A stretch of DNA of 64,000 bases from Terribacillus saccharophilus (GTDB lineage Bacteria > Bacillota > Bacilli > Bacillales > Amphibacillaceae). The translations under genes and the position numbers were made by a program. Below, in pieces: positions 43,372-52,412 of this stretch. The stretch covers positions 1 through 64,000 of the forward strand of contig FOCD01000007.1 in the NCBI GenBank assembly GCA_900110015.1, read 5' to 3'. Every line of letters begins with the position of its first letter. Within the stretch, counting starts at the first letter, position 1. Below the pieces are notes generated by a model, which saw nothing but the letters and a program-made list of their open reading frames with translations, was not told where the DNA came from and ran no database searches.

Positions 43372-44305
43372 TTTCCTTATACATGCCTTGGACGAACTGT
43401 TTCAATTTCTTTGTCAATCCGCTGATAGGCTCCTGAAATTGGCTGTTTTCCCGGTATTCAAGTGATACGGAAGCTGTGTAATTCAGGTCGTCTATTGGCA
43501 GGGTAACAATATTGGTCATTCTCTGCTCACTTATATGATACAGAATTGATCGTGGCAGTACTGTAAATCCATGACCGCTTTCTACAAAAGCAAGCATGTT
43601 CTGTACGTCATCTACCATTTGATAGTCTTTGGCCTGCACTAATCCTAAAAGAGAGCTGATTTTATCCAGATTATTCGTCAATGCAGCATGCTCGAAAACG
43701 ATTAATTTCTTATCAAGCTTATTTGAATTTGCAAGCTTGCCGTCTAATATCGTTGCATCGTCCTTATGGCAGAGGAAGACCAATTCGTCCTGGAGCAGCG
43801 GCTCGCATAGAAACGGAGTCTTTGCTCTGTTTTCATAATGGATGGAAAACTGGATGCTGTCATATTCCAAAAGCTTCTTCAAGACATTCGTCGGTCTTGT
43901 AATGAATTTAAATGGAATGTGCGGGAAGTGTTCCTGCATGTAGGGGATGATAATGTGGTTGAATACCGGTGCAAGCCAAATGTTGATTCCAATCCGCAAT
44001 TCATCTTTTCCTGCTGTAATACTGCTCAGCAGCTGATAGCTGATTTTGTTATCACCAGTAAGTGCAAACGATGCATCCTGCAGTTCCCCGAGAAGCTCAA
44101 TCGCATAGGGAAGGAAAAAATAACCTTCTTCAGTCAGTTCGATTCCGTCCCAGCTTCGCTTCAACAAGACGAAGTCGAGTTCTTCCTCCAGTTTTCGTAT
44201 TCGTGTACTCAATGTAGGCTGTGTAATATGTAATGCTTTTGATGCTTTGGATATACTTTTATTGGAGACAACTGAAAGAAACGACTCCAATCCGTCAATG
44301 TTCAT
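43355..44305 (-). CDS. LysR-family transcriptional regulator
   Basis: A 316-residue LysR regulator. The N-terminal winged helix-turn-helix shows SISKASKALHITQPTLSTRI (about 17-36) followed by KLEEELDFVLLKR. The substrate-binding domain (about 90-300) is typical, with ELRIGINIWLAPVFNHII. GCAGGAGTGAAGG precedes the start. It is convergent to the GGDEF gene and divergent from the pseudouridine synthase gene. The target is not evident; the carrier/M20 operon beyond the cyclase is one candidate. Confidence 0.86.
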   Translation of the reverse strand: MNIDGLESFLSVVSNKSISKASKALHITQPTLSTRIRKLEEELDFVLLKRSWDGIELTEEGYFFLPYAIELLGELQDASFALTGDNKISYQLLSSITAGKDELRIGINIWLAPVFNHIIIPYMQEHFPHIPFKFITRPTNVLKKLLEYDSIQFSIHYENRAKTPFLCEPLLQDELVFLCHKDDATILDGKLANSNKLDKKLIVFEHAALTNNLDKISSLLGLVQAKDYQMVDDVQNMLAFVESGHGFTVLPRSILYHISEQRMTNIVTLPIDDLNYTASVSLEYRENSQFQEPISGLTKKLKQFVQGMYKEKELSE

Positions 44306-44484
44306 TGTCCTTCACTCCTGCTGTTCAATACTGTTAATCTTATATTTTTTTGGGCAAAATGTATAGGAAACTGTATAAAATTCCTTTATCTTCAAGAGCA
44401 GTGCTTGTATTTCCAATCGAGAACAATTAAGATGAAAGGATGCACCAATGACGCCATAACGAATGGCATAGAAAGGATTTAACT

Positions 44485-45387
44485 ATGAAAAATAAACGTC
44501 CGCGCTCTCGTGGGTTCCAGCCTGCGAAGCCGAAAGTATATAACGTAACAGAAGAAGAAGAACTATTGTCTTTCCTTTTGAAAGTTGTAGGCAAAAGCCG
44601 TAACTCAGTAAAGTCTATCTTGGCACGCGGTCAGGTTTCTATTAATGGGCGTGTTTCCACGCAATTTAATGACAAACTGCTGCCAGGACAAGAAGTGACA
44701 ATCCGAACAGATATCGTAACAGAAGCAGCACCGCTGCAGGGCATCACGATTATGTATGAAGATGATACCCTCATTGTTATCGAGAAGGCTTCTGGACTAT
44801 TATCAATCGCTTCCAATAATGAAAAAGAGAATACAGCTTACCGACAGCTATCTGATTATGTAAAAGCGCAGCATAGTGATAATAAGATATTTGTCGTCCA
44901 CCGGCTTGATCGCGATACATCCGGTGTGATGGTGTTCGCTAGATCAGAGAAAATTAAAAAGATAATGCAGGAATCATGGCAAACAACGAAGGAAAGAGCT
45001 TATGTTGCGCTCGTTGAAGGCGACGTCTCCAAGTCAGAAGGAACTATTACTTCTTGGCTGAAGGAAACAAGTACACATAAGATGTATTCCAGTAAGTACG
45101 AGAATGACGGATTGAAGGCAGTGACACATTACCAAGTACTTCAAGGAAACAAGGACTTTACGTTGATGGAAATCAGCTTGGAAACCGGACGAAAAAACCA
45201 GATTCGTGTCCACATGCAAGACATCGGGCATCCGATTGCAGGAGACAAAAAGTACGGAGCTGAGGATCGTTCCATCAAACGCCTTTGCCTCCATGCACGC
45301 AAGCTGAACTTCAAACACCCTGTCAATGGCATGCCATTAAGGTTTGTATCGGATATTCCGAAGCTATTTACATCTAAATCAAGATAA
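44485..45387 (+). CDS. RluA-family RNA pseudouridine synthase
   Basis: A 300-residue protein with an N-terminal S4 RNA-binding domain (GKSRNSVKSILARGQVSING, about 36-55) and a RluA catalytic domain containing the active-site Asp in HRLDRDTSGV (about 141) and the RNA-interacting GRKNQIRVHM. It turns uridine into pseudouridine in rRNA or tRNA. Which RluA member (A, C or D type) is not certain. AGAAAGGATTT precedes the start. Confidence 0.9.
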   Translation: MKNKRPRSRGFQPAKPKVYNVTEEEELLSFLLKVVGKSRNSVKSILARGQVSINGRVSTQFNDKLLPGQEVTIRTDIVTEAAPLQGITIMYEDDTLIVIEKASGLLSIASNNEKENTAYRQLSDYVKAQHSDNKIFVVHRLDRDTSGVMVFARSEKIKKIMQESWQTTKERAYVALVEGDVSKSEGTITSWLKETSTHKMYSSKYENDGLKAVTHYQVLQGNKDFTLMEISLETGRKNQIRVHMQDIGHPIAGDKKYGAEDRSIKRLCLHARKLNFKHPVNGMPLRFVSDIPKLFTSKSR

Positions 45388-45391
45388 ATAG

Positions 45392-45422
45392 AAAAGCAGA
45401 GCTCATATGCTCTGCTTTTTTT
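45392..45422 (+). terminator. Terminator of the pseudouridine synthase gene
   Basis: AAAAGCAGAGC and GCTCTGCTTTT pair over 11 bp around TCATAT, followed by a long T-run. Confidence 0.92.
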
Positions 45423-45442
45423 TATAATTTTTTTTATACCTG

Positions 45443-45502
45443 TTGCCACTGGTTTACATTTATAATACTATATCCATAAGTGATATATCATAAACGGATA
45501 TA
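45443..45502 (+). promoter_or_regulatory. Promoter and long dyad operator of the PadR/DUF2812 pair
   Basis: TTGCCA (45443-45448), a 17-bp spacer and TACTAT (45466-45471) form the promoter. A symmetric site overlaps its -10: TATATCC (45469-45475), the centred palindrome TGATATATCA (45481-45490) and GGATATA (45496-45502). This is a good PadR autoregulatory operator. Confidence 0.65.
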
Positions 45503-45515
45503 AAGGAGAACGAAT

Positions 45516-45851
45516 ATGCCTAAAGGAAAATCATTGGATGAACTGACAGATCCGGTTTTCTATATTCTAGTTGCATTAGTAGAAGCGAGACATGGGTATG
45601 CCATTATGCAATATGTAGAAGAAGAAACAGAAGGGACATTTAAAATAGGTCCTGCGACACTTTATACCATCATTAAGAAATTACTGGATGCCGGCTTAAT
45701 AGAAGCTGAACCTGACAGCGAGCCGCGGCGGAAAACCTATGTTACGACTGCTGCTGGTATTGCAAAGTTAAAAGAAGAAGTCGAGAGACGGAGCAGAATG
45801 GTGGATCTTGCGACAATTGTATTGCAGACGAAGGGGAGGAAGGGACAATGA
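45516..45851 (+). CDS. PadR-family transcriptional regulator
   Basis: A 111-residue PadR protein: a winged helix-turn-helix (about 10-85) with GHGYAIMQYVEEE-like sequence (here RHGYAIMQYVEEETEG) and GPATLYTIIKKLLDAGLIE, and a short C-terminal dimerisation helix. It should repress its own operon, binding the long dyad at the promoter. AAAGGAG precedes the start. Its stop overlaps the DUF2812 start (ATGA). Confidence 0.9.
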   Translation: MPKGKSLDELTDPVFYILVALVEARHGYAIMQYVEEETEGTFKIGPATLYTIIKKLLDAGLIEAEPDSEPRRKTYVTTAAGIAKLKEEVERRSRMVDLATIVLQTKGRKGQ

Positions 45852-46378
45852 GACAAAGAAAGTATATATCTTCAGGCGGACTGGCTTTTTCGGAAAAAGA
45901 GGATATGCGGAAACTTGCCAAACAGGCAGCCAAGGGCTGGCATTTACAGGATTTTGCTTTCATGGGCTACCGACTTGTCCGCGGAGAACCGAAGCAGGTA
46001 CAATACATGATCGATTACCGCAGCCTGGATGAAGCAGAGGAACAAGAGTATTTGGAAATGTTCGAGCATGCTGGCTGGACACGTGTATGCAGTTCATATG
46101 GAATGTATATATTTGAGGCTTCCACAGATGTACCGCCAATCTATACGGATGTGGATACGAAGCAGGATAAACTAAGGCGAGCTACTTCATTTATCCCAAA
46201 AATGGCTTTGGTAACAACTATTCTGACTATCATCACTTACTTGATAAACAATATTATAGATAATAGGGTAGCTGCTATTATTTGCTTCGTACTGTTCATC
46301 ATTGCTATCTGCAGTATCGCAATGACAGTGTCCTTTAGTTTCCGTATGCTTAAGCTGATGCGAAAGGGCGAGGACTAA
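45848..46378 (+). CDS. DUF2812-family membrane protein
   Basis: A 176-residue protein with an N-terminal soluble DUF2812 domain (about 1-100; KGWHLQDFAFMGYRLVRGEP and YMIDYRSLDEAEEQEYLEMF with GWTRV) and two transmembrane helices (about 117-136 and 143-163). It is translationally coupled to the PadR gene, the usual partner of DUF2812 proteins. The function is unknown; pairs of this kind are thought to respond to membrane or drug stress, which is inference. Confidence 0.85.
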   Translation: MRQRKYISSGGLAFSEKEDMRKLAKQAAKGWHLQDFAFMGYRLVRGEPKQVQYMIDYRSLDEAEEQEYLEMFEHAGWTRVCSSYGMYIFEASTDVPPIYTDVDTKQDKLRRATSFIPKMALVTTILTIITYLINNIIDNRVAAIICFVLFIIAICSIAMTVSFSFRMLKLMRKGED

Positions 46379-46435
46379 TGACTAGGAGAGCATTTCAATC
46401 CATATTTATAAAGCTAAAACGATAGCACATATAAA

Positions 46436-46459
46436 GAAGGCTCCCAATCGGGAGCCTTC
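46436..46459. terminator. Bidirectional terminator
   Basis: A perfect 10-bp stem, GAAGGCTCCC and GGGAGCCTTC, around AATC, between the convergent DUF2812 and rhamnosidase genes. Confidence 0.82.
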
Positions 46460-46465
46460 CGTCAG

Positions 46466-49400
46466 TTATGGCAGAACTGATTCAAATGTATAGCTGCCTG
46501 ACTCTGCTTCGAAGGAAACTTCTCCGTTTTTATGTTTCTTGAAGGTTACACCAGCTGCCTTATGAATCGGTTTTCCGTTAATTCGAACTGATTTCGTATC
46601 TTTCGCCAGAATTGTGATGGTTGCTGATGTATTCGCCGGAATGACAGCATCGTAGCTGAAGGCATTATCTTCAACTTTCCAGCTGCTTTCGATACGACCA
46701 TACATGGAATCGACATGTCCCTTGGCCCATGTCATCACCTGATCCGGATCCGGAGTTGGCTCGAGCAGGAAGTGCTTGAAGCCAGGGTGATCTGGGTCGC
46801 GTTTGATTCCTAATGATTCTTTGTACATCCATGCTCCAACGGCACCAAACGAATAGTGGTTGAACGAATTCATGCTGTTATTGCCGCCAAACCCGTCTTC
46901 TTCTGTATAAGAGTTAAGTCGTTCCCAAATTGTCGTTGCACCGTTTTCCACCGAATACAGCCAGGATGGATAGGAGGTCTGCTGCAACAGGCGATAAGCG
47001 ATGTCATCGTGACCATGGTCAGAAAGTGCTTGGCTGATTGCGGCTGTTCCAATGAATCCTGTCATTAGGGAATACTCTGGACGCTCCTTCCCTAAGTCAT
47101 CCGTATTCTTTCTCTGAACTGCAGCTACTAGATGATCAGCAGCAGCTGCTGCATTGGTTTCGTTTAATACGTTGAGAGCCAAAGGTACGCTATAGGAAGC
47201 TTGACTATCAGAAACAGTGCCGTCAGATTTCAATGTCTTTTTCGTTTCCGGATCGATGAACTTTTCGTTGAAGAATTGTTTGCGTTCTTCATAACGCTCC
47301 CAGTAATGTGCGGCATCGTCATTATTACCAAGAATCTCTGCTGTCTTTGCCATGAGTTCCAAATCATACACATGATACGCTGCCCACAGGAAAACATTTT
47401 CAGTCTTACTGTTTTCAGGGCTTAGCCAGTCTCCTAAAGGACCTTCGTTGATTAATCCTGTTGTAGAATTCACTTTTGTATCGAGGTAGTCAACATATTG
47501 TTTCATGCTAGCGTAATGTTCTTGAAGAACAGTTTTATCTCCATATTGCTGGTAAGCCTGCCATGGCACAGTTAGTCCGGCGCTTCCCCACAGGATGCCG
47601 CCAAAGCCAGGTCCAATTGGTGTTACATCGGAATAACGCCCGTCAGCACGCTGCAAATCACGGTTAGCCAAATTGTGCCTACGCAGGAACTGATTCACAT
47701 TATCCATATATGTTGCAGTTTCCGAGAAGACGGAAATATCGCCATTCCATCCCATTCGTTCATTACGAGCCGGTGTGTCTGTCGGGATGGAGAGGAAGTT
47801 ACCCCGCATACTCCAAGTAATGTTTTCCCATAGCTTATTCACAGTTGTATTGGAAGTCTCGTAGCTCGAGTCAATATCATGAATAGAGCTGATCACCAAT
47901 CCTTTCACATCTTTGAGTGCAGGAGCTTTTTCTACACCGGTAATCTCAATATAGCGATAACCATGGAAAGTGAAACGAGGCTGGATAGTCTGGTTACCCT
48001 TTTTCGTTACATACGTATCTTGAACCAATGCTGCCCGTAGATTTTCCAGCATGAGCATACCGGTATTCTCACCAGAGTCTTCGCTGTCTGGATAAAGCAT
48101 TTCGGCATAACGCAGGGTAATCTCTTCATCAGCTTTCTGTTTCTTCAACTTGATTTGCGGTACACCGACCATATTCTGGCCCATATCATAAACATACACA
48201 CCTGGTCGGACTTCTTCCATGCTTTTTGCTGTCAATGTCTCGACAATCTGAGCGTTTTCCCCGACTTGTCCTGTAATCTGCATATCACTATAATCCAGAT
48301 TTCCTGCGGTTGTCGTGTCATCTAAAGGTACTTCCACAGCCTGTTTCCAATCCTTAGGCTTGAAGTTAGCTTTACTCCAATTCTTCATTTCCTTATTTGC
48401 ATCATAAACTTCACCTTGGAAGAAGCTGCCGTATACGAGCGGACCGTCTGTCGTGTACTCCCAGTCAGGATTCGTAGTGATAGTGTCGGTCGTACCATCT
48501 TCATAGGTAATGACGAGCTTTGCCAAAAGGGAATTACGATCGCCGAAATAGTTCCAGTTTTCGGTCGTGAAGGTGCTCGCGCCGCTCCACCATCCCTCTC
48601 CTAACATGGCTCCGAAGGCATTGGCTTTGCCGGACTTAAGCTGATCTGTTACATCGTAGGTTTGGTACATTTGTGTCTTGTTGTATTGTGTCAGACCTGG
48701 ATTGAAGTAATCTTCCCCGACGCGTTCTCCGTTCAGATAGAGTTCATATATTCCACGAGCTGTTGCATATAGTCTGGCGTCTTGGATTTTCTTTTTATCT
48801 GTTTTGAACTCAGTTCTTAGCAGTGGTGTAGAATGATCACTAGGGTCTGCAACAGCAAAGACGCCTTTGTTGCCACCAGTTACGTTGTAAGCACCAGATT
48901 TAACAGTTACGCCTTTTGATTTGGCAAATATGCCTTTATAATTCTTTGCTTCTGTATTTTCTTCGAATAGTGTATTGGATGGTTTGCGATAGTTCGTTAC
49001 GTTCAAATTAGTGAATCTTGCCTGCTGTTTCTTATCCACTGAAAATCCGATTTCAGACAGCATTGGAAAAGCGATGTAATTGCCACCTGAGCCGACAGGG
49101 TTCACATTAAAACCATTTTCAGGAGTGATTCGGTTTTCCCCATCTATGAATATATGGAAGACACCTGAATTCCCCCAAAGTGAAATGTCATGTGCGTTAT
49201 GTTTATTTGTGTAATCAATTAAGTCTCGGGAAATGTTCAACTCTGTGAGTGGACTATTAGGATCATCTTCGGGATCATAGCCTGCACGATAGATTAGCAG
49301 CTTGGCATTTCCAGAGTTTTTCTTTACATCGGAAACATCCAATTCGAATTCTACATAGCTTTCATTCACATCATTCTCGAGATTGTACATATTTTTATTT

Positions 49401-50002
49401 TCATCCATCATTCTTGGATCATTGGCACCGAGGATGAAGCTGGCTTTTTCCGTGTTGGTCTTTTTGTCGAGCTGTAAGCTGTAATGTACTTTATACACAT
49501 TAAAATAATGTGCTTGGAGCACCATGTCATTTGCTTCGGTACCGATCCATTCGGCGCCGTCCCAAGCAGAAATATCTGTATTCAATAGTCCTGTTTCAAA
49601 CCAGCTGTCGGCTATTGACTTCTTGCCGTCTTCGTTCCACACAGACACTGCCCATTTATAACGAGTAGAAGGTTTTAGTTCTTTTCCATCATATTGGATG
49701 GCAACGGACTCATCAGAATGCTGTTTCTTTGTATTCCAAACAGTTTTTCCTTCTGGATCCTTCACTACAAGCTGATAAGCTTTTTGTTTGGCGCCTTGGT
49801 GATTGGCTTTCATTTGCCAGCTGAAGGTAGGACTTGGATTGTCCAAACCAAGCGGTGTTGAACTGAAATCTGTTAAAAGATTAATAACTTCGGCTTTCTG
49901 TTTCTTGGCATCTACAGAGCTGGAAACAAAGGGTAGAAACGAGGTTAGAACTAGGAGCAGTGAGGTAACCAACACAATACGACGATAAAACCGGGTCTGC
50001 AT
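46466..50002 (-). CDS. Secreted alpha-L-rhamnosidase, GH78
   Basis: A 1178-residue exported enzyme, longer than most GH78 members. A signal peptide (about 1-32, cut near VDA) is followed by an Ig-like domain (PTFSWQMKANHQGAKQKAYQ), a long concanavalin-like insert (about 165-345), further beta domains, the (alpha/alpha)6 catalytic domain with ARNERMGWNGDISVFSETA (about 745-765) and a C-terminal beta domain. It removes terminal rhamnose from pectin side chains, rhamnogalacturonan fragments or flavonoid glycosides. AAAGGAGG precedes the start and a perfect cre lies upstream. It fits functionally with the PL11 lyase nearby. Confidence 0.92.
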   Translation of the reverse strand: MQTRFYRRIVLVTSLLLVLTSFLPFVSSSVDAKKQKAEVINLLTDFSSTPLGLDNPSPTFSWQMKANHQGAKQKAYQLVVKDPEGKTVWNTKKQHSDESVAIQYDGKELKPSTRYKWAVSVWNEDGKKSIADSWFETGLLNTDISAWDGAEWIGTEANDMVLQAHYFNVYKVHYSLQLDKKTNTEKASFILGANDPRMMDENKNMYNLENDVNESYVEFELDVSDVKKNSGNAKLLIYRAGYDPEDDPNSPLTELNISRDLIDYTNKHNAHDISLWGNSGVFHIFIDGENRITPENGFNVNPVGSGGNYIAFPMLSEIGFSVDKKQQARFTNLNVTNYRKPSNTLFEENTEAKNYKGIFAKSKGVTVKSGAYNVTGGNKGVFAVADPSDHSTPLLRTEFKTDKKKIQDARLYATARGIYELYLNGERVGEDYFNPGLTQYNKTQMYQTYDVTDQLKSGKANAFGAMLGEGWWSGASTFTTENWNYFGDRNSLLAKLVITYEDGTTDTITTNPDWEYTTDGPLVYGSFFQGEVYDANKEMKNWSKANFKPKDWKQAVEVPLDDTTTAGNLDYSDMQITGQVGENAQIVETLTAKSMEEVRPGVYVYDMGQNMVGVPQIKLKKQKADEEITLRYAEMLYPDSEDSGENTGMLMLENLRAALVQDTYVTKKGNQTIQPRFTFHGYRYIEITGVEKAPALKDVKGLVISSIHDIDSSYETSNTTVNKLWENITWSMRGNFLSIPTDTPARNERMGWNGDISVFSETATYMDNVNQFLRRHNLANRDLQRADGRYSDVTPIGPGFGGILWGSAGLTVPWQAYQQYGDKTVLQEHYASMKQYVDYLDTKVNSTTGLINEGPLGDWLSPENSKTENVFLWAAYHVYDLELMAKTAEILGNNDDAAHYWERYEERKQFFNEKFIDPETKKTLKSDGTVSDSQASYSVPLALNVLNETNAAAAADHLVAAVQRKNTDDLGKERPEYSLMTGFIGTAAISQALSDHGHDDIAYRLLQQTSYPSWLYSVENGATTIWERLNSYTEEDGFGGNNSMNSFNHYSFGAVGAWMYKESLGIKRDPDHPGFKHFLLEPTPDPDQVMTWAKGHVDSMYGRIESSWKVEDNAFSYDAVIPANTSATITILAKDTKSVRINGKPIHKAAGVTFKKHKNGEVSFEAESGSYTFESVLP

Positions 50003-50093
50003 ACGATTCCTCCTTTATATTGGTTGATGATAATGCTGTAAAGCACTCCTTTCCGTGCGTAAGTGGAGACAGCTCCATCTGCAGCACATTATT

Positions 50094-50107
50094 TGTTAGC
50101 GCTTACA
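50094..50107 (-). promoter_or_regulatory. Perfect cre site of the rhamnosidase gene
   Basis: The minus strand reads TGTAAGCGCTAACA, which fits TGWAANCGNTNWCA at every defined position, about 92 bp before the start. The remainder of this 317-bp gap holds only a TATAAT at 50251-50256 that may serve the M20 gene on the plus strand. Confidence 0.8.
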
Positions 50108-50319
50108 TAAATGAAATTTTACCGTATTTCTGCTCATAATTAGAGGGGGCATTTCTTAGTTATGGGGGAGAATCATAAGATGTTACATGAAAATATTGGG
50201 AATAATCCCGTGCGTCAGTACTCGATCCTTTGTCTCTTGAAGCTTTCCACTATAATTCATACAATTGAATAATTCATTTATATAAAGTATTTGAAAGACA
50301 TAGTATGGAGGCGATAGTT

Positions 50320-51498
50320 GTGGAATTAAAGGAAGTTATATTAGAAGCTACTGATGTGCACAAACAGCATCTTTTAAATTGGAGAAGGCACTTGCATGCG
50401 AACCCAGAGCTTTCTTTTCAGGAGGAGCGCACCTCACAATTTGTTTACGATACATTAGCTGGTTTCGGAAATCTAGAGTTGAGCAGACCAACAAAGACGA
50501 GTGTCATGGCAAAGCTGACGGGAGCAAAACCTGGAAAAGTAATTGGCTTCCGCGCAGACATGGATGCCCTGCCGATACAGGAAGAAACGAATCTTCCTTA
50601 CGCTTCAAAGGTTGATGGTGTGATGCACGCATGCGGTCATGATGCGCATACTAGCATCTTACTCACAGCAGCAGAGATTTTAAGTGCCAAACAGGAAGAA
50701 TTGAGTGGGGAAATCCGCTTCTTCTTCCAGCACGCGGAAGAGCTGTTTCCTGGCGGTGCTAAGGAAATGGTGGAAGCAGGTGTTACCGATGGAGTGGATA
50801 TGGTATTTGGACTGCATGTCGCATCGCAACTGCCGCGCGGTAAGGTTGGTGTCATCTATGGGCCAGCCACGTCCAATTCCGATCAGTTCCATTTGACTAT
50901 AAAGGGAAAAGGCGGCCATTCTTCACAGCCCGATAAAACGGTAGATCCAATTGTTATCAGTGGCCAGATTATCACCAACTTACAATCAGTTGTCTCACGC
51001 ATGACTAGTCCAAATGAAGAGTTGGTCGTTTCACTCACAACCTTGCAGGCTGGAGATGCAGTAAACGTTATTCCGAATGAAGTGCATATCGGAGCATCAT
51101 TGCGTTCGCTTAAGCAAGATGTTCGGAAGAATGCGATAAACGCTATAGAGCGTATGGTAAAAGGCATTACGGAAGCAAATGGTGCTTCATATGAACTGGA
51201 AGTTACGTATGGATATGATTCTGTCATCAATGAAGAGAAAGCTACTGTAATAGCAGAGCGTGCGCTCAAGCGAAAGCTAGGAGAGGACGCAGTGCTTCAC
51301 GGCAGTGCGATTATGGGAGGCGAGGACTTTGCTGCCTTCGCCAATGCCGTTCCTGGATGCTTTGTTTTTGTCGGTGCCAAGGAAAATGGTAATCCATCTC
51401 CTGCACCTCATCATCACCCACAATTCCGAATTGAGGAAGAAGCAATGCAGGATGGTTTGCAATTCTTTCTTGGTATTGCGGAGGAACTTGTTTTTTGA
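50320..51498 (+). CDS. M20-family amidohydrolase (aminoacylase type), copy 1
   Basis: A 392-residue metal-dependent amidohydrolase of the HipO/AbgB type that splits N-acyl amino acids or small amides. The motifs are WRRHLHANPELSFQE, GFRADMDALPIQEET, HACGHDAH (metal), FFFQHAEE (catalytic Glu), VFGLHVAS and PAPHHHPQF. GTG at 50320 is chosen because GGAGGCG lies eight bases before it and overlaps the ATG at 50305. It is a close paralogue of the gene at 52413, from which it is separated by an UppS-like gene. A terminator begins at its stop codon. Confidence 0.87.
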   Translation: MELKEVILEATDVHKQHLLNWRRHLHANPELSFQEERTSQFVYDTLAGFGNLELSRPTKTSVMAKLTGAKPGKVIGFRADMDALPIQEETNLPYASKVDGVMHACGHDAHTSILLTAAEILSAKQEELSGEIRFFFQHAEELFPGGAKEMVEAGVTDGVDMVFGLHVASQLPRGKVGVIYGPATSNSDQFHLTIKGKGGHSSQPDKTVDPIVISGQIITNLQSVVSRMTSPNEELVVSLTTLQAGDAVNVIPNEVHIGASLRSLKQDVRKNAINAIERMVKGITEANGASYELEVTYGYDSVINEEKATVIAERALKRKLGEDAVLHGSAIMGGEDFAAFANAVPGCFVFVGAKENGNPSPAPHHHPQFRIEEEAMQDGLQFFLGIAEELVF

Positions 51499-51525
51499 GA
51501 GGAGTCATTGTACTCCTCTTTTTGT
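51498..51525 (+). terminator. Terminator after M20 copy 1
   Basis: AGAGGAGT and ACTCCTCT form a perfect 8-bp stem around CATTGT, followed by TTTTTG. It separates the M20 and UppS-like genes into different units. Confidence 0.8.
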
Positions 51526-51574
51526 TTACATTTATTGTATTTTTTCGTAAGCTACGTTTCAGGAGGAGATGGAT

Positions 51575-52231
51575 ATGAAGAAAGTACCGAATCATGTAGC
51601 GATTATGATGGATGGGAATGGGAGATGGGCTGTAGAGAAAGGGAAACCGCGCAGTGCTGGGCATTATGCAGGAATGCTTGCGGTAAGGCGAACTGTAGAA
51701 GCTGCTGTCCAGCTGGGTATATCCAATCTAACACTGTATGCTTTTTCGTCGGAAAACTGGAAAAGGCCAAAGCAGGAAGTGGATTATATTATGCATCTGC
51801 CTAGTATCTTTTATAAAACTGAAATTAAAGCTCTGAATAAAGCAGGGGTAAGGGTAGAGTTCTTTGGTGATCTGCAGGCATTGCCGTTGAAGACTTTAGC
51901 AGTCATCAAGAAAACAATGCAGGAGACGATACATAATAATACACTGATTCTTCGGATTGCGCTCAATTACGGAAGCAAGGATGAGATCATAAACGGAATC
52001 AAAGAACTGGTGCAAGCGAATAGTCAAGGTATACAAGAATATGAGGAACTGCGGCAGTTTTTCTGGACGAAGGAGATGCCCGATGTGGATGTGATGATCC
52101 GGACAAGCGGGGAGCAGCGACTTAGTAATTTCTTATTAATGCAAGCCGCTAATGCAAGACTAGTGTTTATAAAGGCGTATTGGCCTGACTTTGAGAGGGA
52201 TATGCTGTCAGATGCTATTACAAACAATTGA
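51575..52231 (+). CDS. Isoprenyl transferase (UppS-like paralogue)
   Basis: A 218-residue cis-prenyltransferase. It has HVAIMMDGNGRWAVEKG with the catalytic Asp, YAFSSENWKRP and IRTSGEQRLSNFLL, which binds pyrophosphate. The family makes undecaprenyl diphosphate or shorter chains. The main uppS of Bacillus sits in the frr-uppS-cdsA cluster, which is not here, and this copy is shorter with WQ replaced by MQ after the SNFLL motif. It is probably a second enzyme making a different chain. ATG 51575 suits the AGGAGGAG spacing better than 51569. Confidence 0.87.
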   Translation: MKKVPNHVAIMMDGNGRWAVEKGKPRSAGHYAGMLAVRRTVEAAVQLGISNLTLYAFSSENWKRPKQEVDYIMHLPSIFYKTEIKALNKAGVRVEFFGDLQALPLKTLAVIKKTMQETIHNNTLILRIALNYGSKDEIINGIKELVQANSQGIQEYEELRQFFWTKEMPDVDVMIRTSGEQRLSNFLLMQAANARLVFIKAYWPDFERDMLSDAITNN

Positions 52232-52412
52232 CTTTTTGTTACTGATTTATGACATAAAAACATTTTATAGGTGATTCAATAAATATGATTTTATTAGAAA
52301 TATTGAATGTATATCCATCTTGGGTCTTTTATGCACAATGCAGGAGTGCTATGATAGTTAGCATATAAATTATCTGAAATATTTAATTATTTTAATTATT
52401 GGAGGAGAACTT

